Shown here: piece by piece, positions 54,241 through 63,822 of the stretch
Position numbering within the stretch: position 1 is the first letter of the stretch
Layout of the letters: each line of letters opens with the position of its first letter
The notes under the pieces: generated by a model
The model's database searches: none
Told to the model about the DNA's origin: nothing
Seen by the model: the letters and a program-made list of their open reading frames with translations, nothing else
Source of the DNA: Chloranthus sessilifolius
Taxonomy: Eukaryota > Streptophyta > Magnoliopsida > Chloranthales > Chloranthaceae
NCBI GenBank assembly: GCA_021018995.1
Contig: CM037596.1
Location: 11,979,501 to 12,043,500, forward strand
Reading direction: 5' to 3'
DNA: 64,000 bases
Program-made: the position numbers and the translations under genes

Positions 54241-55560
54241 CTGATGTGCAGATATTTAGAATAGTAAGCATAAAAGAACTAAAGTGTTAAATCTTTGACA
54301 AAATGAACTCAAAAAGTAGCAAGTAAGACGATCGCACGAAGATACGATCCCAATCGTGTCTAAGAACCAATCGAAAGTGAAATCGTAATCTTGAGAGAGC
54401 GAAATGGAAGAAGAAAAGAAGGAATCGTACTTACGATCCTACAGAAAATGCTCAAGACTAGATAGCACAAAGCGGAGTTACGATCGTCCGAGAGCAAAGA
54501 TTCGTACTGAATAAAGAGAGAGATCGTATTTATGATTTTACACTATAAAGTTTGCTACTACTGCTGATCACGTGGAGAGATGCACCGTCATGAATAGAAT
54601 AGAAAGAAATCTTAAATTAGAAGTCTGGCATTCTACGGATCTGAGAAGATTGGCGAAAGAATTCTGGAAATCTTTGCTGCTGAAAATTAGGAGAAGAGTC
54701 CTTCACGCATTTACTATCTAAAGCAAGGAAGATAAGGTTAGAAATTTAATTATATTAGGAAACTTTCGATTTTAGTAGTTTACTTTTATTAGGAATTGAA
54801 TAATGTAAACCGACCCCTTATGAACTATAAATAAGAGGGTTCGGCATAGAGAAAAATCTTATCGAATGAATTCTCAACATCAATTGACAACTGAGGTTGG
54901 GTTTCCTGAAGATCAACCTCAGAGTAGTGTAGTTTAGATATCCAAGGTTTCTCGAGAGCAATTGACGACAATGATCGGAGACTGAAAGATTAGAGTACAG
55001 TATCTGTAGTTTCTCAAGAGTAATTGACGACTATAATTGAGGGATGAAAGATCTTTTTGTTGTTTTCTAGTTTAGATTTACTGCTTTCATTTATTACTTT
55101 GTAAACATCTGATAGTTCTTTATTTGAATTAGCGTCTTAAGTCTTGAATTTGAAAGATTAGTATAATAGTATTTTATTTTCCATCTTCAGTTTTCTAGTG
55201 TTTGATTGATGCCCAAATTCTAGAAAATTGCAAATTAGTATAGATCTATATTAAAAGAATTTAATATTTGATTAATACTCAAATTTTGAAAGACTTAGAT
55301 ATAGTGTAATGGTATTTTTATTTTCATAAGTATCCGAGAACTGAAGGAAACTAATTGACGACTAGGATCCAAAAGTTTGAAGACTTAGATTTATTTTCTT
55401 ACACTTTAGTTTAATTAAAAATCATTCTTTATTCTTTAAAGGCAAATAAAGTTGTTAAGATTTTTTACCTTCATCGTAGGAACGATCCTGTTGCTAGTGC
55501 TATGATTTCCATTGTGTGCTTTTAATAGGTTAAGATATAACGTAATTCATAGAGTTATCA
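54241..55560 (+). mobile_element. 5' LTR of a gag-only Athila/Tat-like element (left end uncertain)
   Basis: The right end ...GAGTTATCA is followed by AAGTTTTCGGGGCCGCTGTC (55,561-55,580), a decayed form of the tRNA-Asp primer region seen in the Athila element. The LTR holds TACGATC/GATCGTA words (54,329-54,545) and a TATA box CTATAAATAAG (54,825-54,835). No intact matching 3' LTR was found. Confidence 0.5.
54825..54835 (+). promoter_or_regulatory. TATA box in Athila/Tat-like LTR
   Basis: GAACTATAAATAAGAGGGTTC in AT-poor surroundings, about 280 bp below the palindromic words. Confidence 0.55.
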
Positions 55561-55844
55561 AAGTTTTCGGGGCCGCTGTCGAGTAAACGAAAAAAATTTA
55601 AAACCGATATTCGTCTTTCTAACCTCTTTTCTTTTCTATTTTAATTTTTCTTTGATCATTTCTTTATCTTTTGCAAGTTTATTCGGAGCAGCGCATCGAA
55701 AGTTTCAACACTTTTCTGATAATAAAAGTTAGAGGCTCAGATTTGTTTTCTCTCCCTACTTTCTAAAATAAAAATCAGATAAAATCAAAATAAAAATAGA
55801 AAATAAGCGTTCTAGCTGCCCTACCCTACCATCAATTCGATTCA

Positions 55845-56830
55845 ATATGGTAGGGAAAGAACTATACATGGCTAAAACGTTGAGGGAGTATTATGCGCCA
55901 TCCCCTCTTACACCTTCCTCATGTATTTGATTACCTCCAGTAGCCGGTGATGGAACCTTTGAAATTAAACTCAGTGTACTTCAATTACTTTCTATCTTTT
56001 ATGGGTTTGGTGAGAAAGATCCCTATATGCACTTAACGAGCTTTCTTCAAATCTGCACGACCTTTAGAATAAAAAATTTGTCGGAAGACGTCGCTCATTT
56101 GAGGCTATTTCCATTTTCTCTTAAAGATAGGGCAAAGCAGTGGCTGAGCTCTTTGCCCGATAATTCGATTGCTAGTTGGGACGAGTTATAAAATAAGTTT
56201 CTCATTAAGTACTTCCCAACATGCAAAACAAATCGAATCCGAAAGATTATTGCATCGTTTCATCAATTTCCAAATGAGACTTTTCAGGAGAGCTGGAAGC
56301 ATCTTAAAAAACTTTTGAACAAGTGCTCTCATCAGGAGGTACTGCGCTAGCAACTAGTACTTGATTTCTATGAAGGCCTGAATGAACAAACCCGACACAT
56401 AATTGACGTTATTTGTGGAGGAATGTTTTGTACATTCACTACATAGGACACTTGAGAACTCTTTGAGACCCTTAGCAAGGAATCTGTACAACACCATGCA
56501 TCGAGTTGGACTGATTCAGAGACTTTAAGGAATATACCTCATAAGCTAGGAGGATTGTATAAATTAAAGCTAATGATGAATTGCCTCCTAAAGCTGATGC
56601 TTTGGAAAACAAGAATTCAGTCCATGTTGGGTATAAAATCGCACCCAACAACTCAAAAAGGAGATGCTTGTGGTCCTTACAATGGCCTAACTCATATAGT
56701 TCCTCAATATCCTGATGTCCCTTTATATCCCATAATAACCCAAGACCATACTGACGTCTAAGAAGACGCCATGTTGCAGGATGCTATGATGTGGCAGCAA
56801 CACGACTAATGCCACACATGACTATTGTTC
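55845..56830 (+). pseudogene. Athila/Tat-like gag, decayed
   Basis: ATG at 55,847-55,849 opens MVGKELYMAKTLREYYAPSP. Stops and shifts follow, then the core at 55,980-56,350: KDPYMHLTSFLQICTTFRI, AHLRLFPFSLKDRAKQWLSS, LPDNSIASWDEL, a TAA, then NKFLIKYFPTCKTNRIRKII, FHQFPNETFQESWKHLKKLL. The match to the gag of the Athila element (DPYRHIKDFVEM, LRLFPFSIKDKAKAWL) is clear but distant. Sequence to 56,830 continues without readable domains. No protease, RT or integrase follows, so the element is a large non-autonomous derivative that would rely on other proteins. Confidence 0.72.
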
Positions 56831-57456
56831 TCTCTCCAGCAATCTATTTGTAAGTTAGAAGCTCAAATCGAGCGACTAACTATTTCATTAAATAAGAGAG
56901 AAAGTAGCCAGTCATAAGTGCAATCAGATGGCAAACCAAGAGGACACACATTTCGGGGAGATATACCCACTCCGCCTGATATAAACTGAGTTCCTCATGG
57001 ATCCGTCGTGCTATTGACTCATCTGTAACAAAATCTTTTAATATATGTGCATTATTTCTTTTACTACAAAATACAAAATTTTGGAAGAGAATACCTTACG
57101 ATCCAAATCATGTGGAAACACGATCGATCATAGGGCCTCTCTATTGTAATATATTCACTTTTGAGCGTATGGATTTGCGATCACTCGTGATCTCCTATGG
57201 TTGAATTGTAGTGATTACAGTTTGGATTGTCACAGTGTCTGAGTACTGTTATCTAGAATCGTAACTTACAATTCTAGGGAATAGGTGAATCCAGTGACCA
57301 GTCTTATCGGTTACCCTAGAATTCGAGCCCATTTAAAATCATAGAGGAAGCGGACACGCATCGCATTCAATACCGCTACTTGCAAACTAGCCAACTTTAA
57401 ATGCCTACGCATTGAAATTTATTTTGATGTGACGGTTCAGAAACCTCAACTTTTTC
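56831..57456 (+). other. Interior of the gag-only element
   Basis: No coding sequence seen. Self-complementary words GATCGATC (57,121), GCGATCACTCGTGATC (57,178) and AGAATCGTAACTTACAATTCT (two halves around 57,255-57,275) precede the TATA box at 57,457. Confidence 0.45.
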
Positions 57457-57467
57457 CTTATAAAACC
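57457..57467 (+). promoter_or_regulatory. Internal TATA box ahead of small ORF
   Basis: CCTTATAAAACCATG lies about 75 bp upstream of ATG 57,538, with a T/C-rich leader between (CCTTCTCTTTCGCCTTCCTC). Confidence 0.5.
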
Positions 57468-57537
57468 ATGCACCTTCACAGACCTTTACCATTCCAAATC
57501 CTTCTCTTTCGCCTTCCTCTTTCAAACTCTAGCTTTT

Positions 57538-57756
57538 ATGGCAGAAGAACTAGACCACGACAATATCAGTAAAAGACTCAACCAAAATTTTGAAATACAA
57601 AGGGCCGACCTGCTGGCTGCAATAAAAAGATTAGAAAAGTTGAAGCGTCAGCAACCCATACCAGATGTTGAATCGTCCACCGAAACCTCCGTTTACCCTA
57701 AACCTAACCCAAATCCGAAACCCTTTTCCTACACCCCATCTTCTCCCATTTCTTAA
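57538..57756 (+). CDS. Small ORF of the gag-only element, unknown function
   Basis: 72 codons with ATG at 57,538, complete to a TAA. N-terminal half: acidic then helical with heptad-like Leu spacing (FEIQRADLLAAIKRLEKLKR). C-terminal half: Pro/Asn/Ser-rich (YPKPNPNPKPFSYTPSSP). I recognise no family. It follows a TATA box and pyrimidine leader in the same arrangement as the env-like ORFs of the SIRE and Athila elements. It may be the shortened remnant of such a second ORF. Chance retention is possible at this length. Confidence 0.4.
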   Translation: MAEELDHDNISKRLNQNFEIQRADLLAAIKRLEKLKRQQPIPDVESSTETSVYPKPNPNPKPFSYTPSSPIS

Positions 57757-59917
57757 CAATTCTACCATCACAGCCCACACCGAGCGCAAGTTCCTTTAGG
57801 ATGATGGTGGGTTGAATTGTCCCTTGCCACCCCTCTCTATTGCTCATACTCCCCCCTGCCTGCATTGCATTCTCTTCATAGAGTCTTCACAAGGGAGCAG
57901 TATAAGCTGTTGGAGGATAGTGAGGTGACCACTTTCCACTCCTCAACTTCTTCGTCTAACTGCATTGTATTTCCCTTCTGAGGGTGCAATTGATGAAGCG
58001 GAAGGCAGGGAGGAGTGTTATGTTTGGGGGAGAGGCGAGACTATGATTGAAGGTGGTTAATCCGTGTCTGAATTTATCAAATTCCACTTTAGCGCCTCGG
58101 ACGGTCGATGTCGATCTTTGTAATTAGTTTTTCTTCCTGAAGGCCGATCTTTATCAAATTCCACTTTAGCGCCTCGGACGGTCGATGCCGGTGTCGTAGT
58201 CAATCCGTGTCTAGATTTATCCTAGGTTTCTATTTCTATGTAATTAGTTTTTCTTACTTGCAATCCTTGTAAATATTTTGTTTATATATTAATAGCATTT
58301 CTTTGCGTTTATATTATTTTGCTAAATTTTTTTTGTGATGCCTTTCTGTGTAGCTTATACGCCGGATGTGATTTTTCCCAAGTTTGGGGGAAATTCCTGA
58401 TTATTATTGCATATCTTGAAACCGGTAACTGTTGGCACCACATAAATTTTTTTTAGTATCCCCTGTTTCTCTGAACAATGAGGACATTGTCCTATTTAAG
58501 TTTGGGGGTACACACATGCTACGTATATTATTTTGAAAAATAAATAAATAAATAAAATAATTTTTTTTTTTTTAAATAGCTTTAATTCTATTTTTAGTTC
58601 AGTTTTTTATTTTAAATCTTTATTTTTTTTTTTAGTGTTAACCATTATATGAGAGTTAAGACTAGATAGAATACGATTCTATAAGCATAACTATCATCCT
58701 AGTAGAAGTTCAAACATCAAGTAATAGAAGAAGTTAATATTCATGTTTAGCCCACTTGTACATTGTATCAGAACTTAAGCTTTTGGGACTTATTTTCTTT
58801 CTTTGAGAGAAGCTGTTATTCTATTCGAATTCAATATTTCTTGAACCTCTTCACTGTGTTTTAATGAAATCTCATTGTTGTTATTCATTTGAATAAAATA
58901 TTCTACTATTATGTTGAATATTTTTCTAGAACTATTTATTATATGCATCAAAATAATATGACATTCTTGCAAGTAAATCGTAAAAATGATTTAAGGTCAT
59001 CTTTCTATTCGTTTGAACCAAAATGCTAAAATTCCAAAGTATATTTGTCCCTTGAACCCATATCAGAGCCTAAACCGATTTTTCTTCGTACCAAAATCTT
59101 ATAAACCCTTAACCGTATGTACTACCCAATGCTTTTAGTCCTTTTACCCTTGTAATTCTGAGAATTTAGAATAGAGGAAGAAATAGGGGAGTGGAAGGAG
59201 TATGCTAAAACAGATAAGGGAAATGCCAAAAAGGGTACAGTTGATAGAGAAAATTTCTCTGAAAAAAAAATATGGGAGAAAGTAAATGAAAAGTGAAGCA
59301 AAGAAGGTTATAAAAAAAGTGAAGCAAAGAAGCTTCCAAACTGAGAAAGAAAATTCAAGAGGATATCTGAAAAAAAAAAAAGGGATTTACTGAAAAAATA
59401 AATAAATAAATAAATGGAAAGAAGTTATCCAACTTTTTGGATACTTACTGAAGTAGAAAAAGAAGAAAAGATGAAGAATGGGTGAGAGATAAACTGAATT
59501 CTCATAACTTTTGAATCCTTTCTACCTTTCTTGGGAACATTTTAACACATAGCCTCATTACAAGACGAATAAAGTCCTTTCTAATTTATGATTTACAAAA
59601 TCATGAGCCTAGTAGAGATGTGTATAATAAATCCTATGAAAAATCAGGATACATAAGAAATAGAATTGATTATCTATTCCATAAGATTTATATTTTTGTC
59701 AAGTGTCCTTGAAATTATTCTTGATATATCATTGAGAGAACCCAAAATTTTCAATATTCTTTTTAGAGTATGCCAACAGTGAGAGTTTAGATAAAAATAT
59801 TTTCTAAATCTGCAATTTAGAAAAATTTATAATGAATAAATTCTTTAATGATATGCACACACTCCACGCTTAAATATGAATTGAAATTGTTGAGTTATTT
59901 TCGAGGACGAAAATTCT
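57757..59917 (+). other. 3' non-coding part of the gag-only element, with purine tracts
   Basis: AAGTTTGGGGGAAA (58,380) and AAGTTTGGGGGTACAC (58,498), the latter after AATGAGGACATTGTCC, match strings in the 3' region of the Athila element (minus, 40,395-40,460). A 50-bp string (TATCAAATTCCACTTTAGCG and CCTCGGACGGTCGATG) is repeated at about 58,076 and 58,153. The rest is AT-rich with poly-A/T runs. The boundary to the Tekay-like 3' end before 59,918 is not visible. Confidence 0.45.
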
Positions 59918-59931
59918 CAAGGTGGGGAGGA
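59918..59931 (+). other. Tekay-like polypurine tract
   Basis: CAAGGTGGGGAGGA directly before the LTR start TGTAATATCC. It is preceded by TTTTCGAGGACGAAAATTCT, the usual string at the 3' end of Tekay-type pol. Confidence 0.85.
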
Positions 59932-60514
59932 TGTAATATCCCCAAAAATCACGTTAAACAGTGACCTCGAAATCCGTGCCCGACTGGTCATAGGTTTGAC
60001 CAAATAGGAGTTCAATAGTTGGCATATGGTGCGATGAACGGATGAGATGTGAGAATTCGAGTGAATATGGGGAGTGTGATGAAAATCTAAAGTCACATAC
60101 ACCTATTACGGTGCATGTGCTCAACACGCAAACTAGAGGGGAGATAAAAGGATTTAATAACCCTAAAATAGATGTTTGGTTGTTGAGATAGAAGTAAAGA
60201 ACAGAGAGGGAGAACATAGTTAATGCAAGGAGTAATGGTGGGTGTTTAGAAGGGGGATTCAAGCATTTAAAAGGCCGATTCGACACGAGAGATCCGCTAA
60301 AAGCGAAGCTGGAAACCCTAGCCTTTTCAACCACTTGACCTAATCAATTGGAGATTGATTGAAGGTAAAATTCTTGTAAATTAAATGCATATATTGAAGG
60401 GTTTAATTGTAGTTAGAAATAATTACAATCATAGGATAATGGCTTAGAAGAGAAAGAGAAATCAGTTGGAAGAAGATTGGGAAGAACAGCACAAGAGGGG
60501 GCTGAATCTGGCCA

Positions 60515-60925
60515 TTTCGATTAATCGAAAGTGAGACTCGATTAATTGATTTTTGCCAAAAAGTTGAAAAGTTAGAGGACCCCGATTTCAATTAATCGAA
60601 TTGAGTTTCGATTAATCGACTTTGAATTTCGATTAATCGATTTTGGTATCGATTAATCGACTGGGAACCTCTAGTGAACTCCAGTGGAGGGAAGAAAAGG
60701 ACTTGGAGAAATCGACTAATCGAAATGGAATTTCGATTAATCAATTTAGAATTTCAATTAATCGATTTGGGATCGATTAATCGATTTTGGGAATTAGATT
60801 ACTCGAATTGAGAATCGAATGGATAGAGTGGAGAATTTCGATTAATCGAATGGGAATCTCGAATAATCGATTTGAGAATCGATTAATCGATTTTGAACTT
60901 CGATTAATCGATTTTGGAGTTCGAT
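60515..60925. repeat. TTCGATTAATCGA palindrome array in LTR F
   Basis: About 14 copies or near copies, for example at 60,518, 60,537, 60,590, 60,607, 60,627, 60,647, 60,712, 60,733, 60,770, 60,837, 60,876, 60,899 and 60,920. Some are altered (ATTGATT, ACTAATCG). Spacers vary. Confidence 0.9.
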
Positions 60926-61999
60926 TAATCGAATGTGCCAGTTTTTGTTGACTTTTGAGTTTGACTTTAAGATTCTTGGAGGGTCTTGGACCTTCTTTGT
61001 TACATCTTTAGTGATGTGTTTCATATGTTATGTGGTACCATAGGTAGTACGTGTGAGCTTGGGCACAAGGAGCCATGTGGGACCTTGATGCATGATCAAA
61101 TAGAGACTTGAGATAGGGAACACCTTGAACATGTAATTTATTTTGCAAGAGCATGTATGTAGTGATATAGAATTCAATTTAAAACTGTTTTAATTGTTTA
61201 AGAAATTGTGAAAAGGGTGTGTGTGTGGCATCTATATGAGAAATCATAATGAGCCATCCCCAGGGGATGAGGAAGTGAGGTAATAAGAGCATCAGGTGTG
61301 ATGCAAGTATATGGATACGTCCCAGGGATGTATCTATGATTGAATAATGTCTGATAGGGCCTAACTGATATAAGATACCACACTTACATGGTGAATAACT
61401 ATATGTAAAGCACCTGATATTTTTGTTATTTGAGGTTTTATAGGATACCCCACCGACGTGGCAGGATACCCACACGCGTGTGACAGGATATCCGCAATAT
61501 ACGGTGGCAAACCGTAGGCGGTCACGGAGGCTTATCCAGACCGATAAGCACACCCCAGGGGTGTTGAATTGAGATATGTTGAAACCCTGCCACCAATCCC
61601 CAGGGGAAAGGGGCTTGGATACTATTAGTATTCCCAGGGAATACGTCTAAAACTGTCTATATAGATGACGATGAAGGGTATCTCATCGGGGCACGATGCT
61701 ATATTGCTCGGGGATTACTTAAGTTGAAAGATTAAGTTTTGCTTTAGCCATTTTCAGTGTCATTCATGAATAATTAAAAGACATGAGTAAACTACCAGTA
61801 AAATATGATTATTTTTAACTGTTTTTCATCAGTAACTGCATAGACACATCATGCATGGCATATCATGGAATATATGTGAGTTGTAATTTATATGTTCAAT
61901 TGTGTTCTGTTCCCTATTGAGCTAGGATGTAGCTCACCCTTTAGACTATACGTCGCAGGTCCACTATTAGCTGCTGCTGAGGCTTCAGGGACGCGTTGA

Positions 62000-62059
62000 C
62001 CTGGTGAGTCGGAGACGGACGGAGACGAGTTAGAGCCACCTCCTGAGGACTTCTTCTAG
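62000..62059 (+). other. Conserved short acidic reading frame in LTR F (…ELEPPPEDFF)
   Basis: ESETDGDELEPPPEDFF then TAG at 62,057-62,059. An in-frame TGA lies at 61,997. It aligns with the ends of the frames in LTRs A, B and C. The shared string GACTATACGTCGCAG is 40-50 bp upstream. Confidence 0.45.
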
Positions 62060-62419
62060 AGGACTCCGTTGTGTAGCTTTGAGAGTTTTTGTGAGCGTGT
62101 TTTGTGCGGCTTGGTATGTCAAGCCTTATTTTCGTTAAACAATGTAATTAAGTCATGAGATTATTCTTTTGGGTCGAACCATCATTGATGATCAACAATC
62201 ATCGATGGTTCGGATCGGTTCTCCATTCATGCAGAGGCATGAAGGTAGAACTATCTTTTGAGAAATATTTCAATGATAATTTAATTCCGCAGCTTTATTC
62301 ATTATTTCAGTGCAGTTCATTGCTTGATATACCAATGTTCCGTGCATAGCTAAGGGGCACGGTCAAGATGATCGTGCTGATGGCATGGGTTTCGGGGTGC
62401 CAAAATCCGGGCTGTCTCA

Positions 62420-63060
62420 ATCATAGTCTTTGGTTGCTCCCATTCTACTACAGCCTCGATCTTTATTAGATCTGCTATAACATCTGCTTTTGAGACAGTG
62501 TCCCAAAAGTCTCATTTCTTCTAGCCAAAACTCATATTTACTGAGTTTTGCATATAACTGATGTTCACGCAATGTTTGTAGAGCGATCTTCAAATGCTGC
62601 TCATGTTCTTCTCTGAATTTTGAGTAGATGAGAATATCGTCTATGAACACGACCACACCTGTATTCAGATGTGGTTTGAGCACTCGATTCATAAGATCTA
62701 TAAACGAAACTAGCATGTTGGTCAAGCCGAAAGGCATCACAAGGAACTCGTAATGCTCGTATCTACTCCTGAATATCCTCAACTTTCAACTTCAGCTGAT
62801 GATATCCAGATCTCAAATCTATCTTGGAAAAGAACTTTGTCCCTTGTAACTGATCAAAGAGATCTTAATTCTTGGTAAAGGGTATCAGTTCTTGATAGTC
62901 AATTTATTCAACTGACGATAGTCGATACACTGTCTCATTGACCCGTCCTTCTTCTTAACAAATAAGACCAGTGCTCCCCAAGGAGACACACTTGGTCTTA
63001 TAAAACCTTTGTCTAATAACTCTTGTAGTTGATCTTTCAACTCCTTTAATTCAGCTGAAG
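62420..63060 (-). pseudogene. Tekay-like reverse transcriptase, truncated by LTR F
   Basis: 62,782-62,417 reads [35 protein letters not shown], the catalytic box [40 protein letters not shown] and [12 protein letters not shown], then a frameshift, then [15 protein letters not shown] sequence that stops at the LTR. 63,060-62,790 carries the N-terminal part in other frames (e.g. the region after FRQLNK). These are hallmark strings of plant chromovirus (Tekay/Del) RT. The Asp-Asp pair is kept. It has probable frameshifts around 62,785 and 62,510. Integrase and chromodomain are missing. Confidence 0.88.
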
Positions 63061-63672
63061 CCATTCAATAAGGCACTTTAGACAACTGCAAGCTCAACAT
63101 CTCGATCGGGCGGCAATCCTGGTAACTCTTCAGGAAAAATATCTTGAATTCACAAGCCACAGAAATTTTTGTTATAACGCTCTTCTCTTCCCTCTGCTCC
63201 TGTAAGAACGTTAAATATCCGCTACAACCATTTCTCATCATCCGTTCGGCACGCATCGCAGAGATAAACGGTATGAAGGTTGATCGCATGTCGAGAAACT
63301 TGAATGATCTATTCCCATTCGGTCAAAAAGTAACTATTTTTCTCTAACAATCACCATTCGCTTCATGCTTGGATAACTGGTCCATGCTAAGGATTACATT
63401 GAATCCTTGCATATCCAATAGGATCAAATCAACCATCAATTCATGATCTTCATAATCTCTAATGGCAACTAGTACTGATCGACACACTGTATCGGTGCAA
63501 ACTGAATTTTCCTTTGGGACTGATACTGCTAAAATAAAGTTTAAGGGCACAAGAATGACCTTCACCCTTATTGCAATTCAAGGTGTCACAAATGAGTGTG
63601 TAGACCCTGGTTCTACCAAAACCCTAGCCTCATAACAACAATAGTCATTCTTGTTATACATTTGTAGCGTAC
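63061..63672 (-). pseudogene. Tekay-like protease and linker to RT
   Basis: After the candidate intron the frame reads YNKNDYCCYEARVLVEPGST, HSFVTP and a stop near 63,590. It resumes as LVPLNFILAVSVPKENSVC, VCRSVLVAIRDYEDHELMVD and LILLDMQGFNVILSMDQLSK (63,565-63,344), typical of the retropepsin of Tekay-type elements (…DLIVLDMxDFDVILGMDWL). The active site, usually D-S-G-S/A-T-H-S-F, reads E-P-G-S-T-H-S-F, so the catalytic Asp is Glu and activity is lost. 63,289-63,065 continues the linker in another frame. Confidence 0.8.
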
Positions 63673-63822
63673 CTACGTTATATACGTACTAAGAAATTAG
63701 ATATGCACCAAAGGAAATATAGCTTGCAACCTAGGAAATTAAAGAACTACTTTTCTATTTATGCACCTTCTTCATCTAAAATTTAAATAAGAATTAAAAT
63801 GACATTAAATAGGCAATTATAC
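63673..63822 (-). other. Candidate 150-nt GT-AG intron in Tekay-like gag-protease
   Basis: The minus-strand exon ends ...ATAATCCAAG, then GTATAATTGCC at 63,822, and ends ...ATATAACGTAG at 63,673, followed by GTACGCTACAAATG. The junction keeps frame between NNDIIQ and G-T-L-Q-M, which matches the usual D-x-x-x-G-T-L spacing before the protease. The 150 nt are AT-rich, as plant introns are, and read-through gives stops. A small insertion with chance borders is the alternative. Confidence 0.55.

Larger units (their letters stand above)
59932..62419 (+). mobile_element. LTR F, Tekay-like 3' LTR
   Basis: Starts TGTAATATCCCC after a polypurine tract and ends CCGGGCTGTCTCA. It is therefore the 3' LTR of an element whose body lies to the left but is mostly missing. 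The right flank ATCAT (62,420-62,424) falls inside a Tekay-like RT gene on the other strand. It contains a TTCGATTAATCGA array (60,515-60,925), short GATATCCG-type repeats (61,440-61,550) and the acidic frame at 62,000-62,059. Confidence 0.82.
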
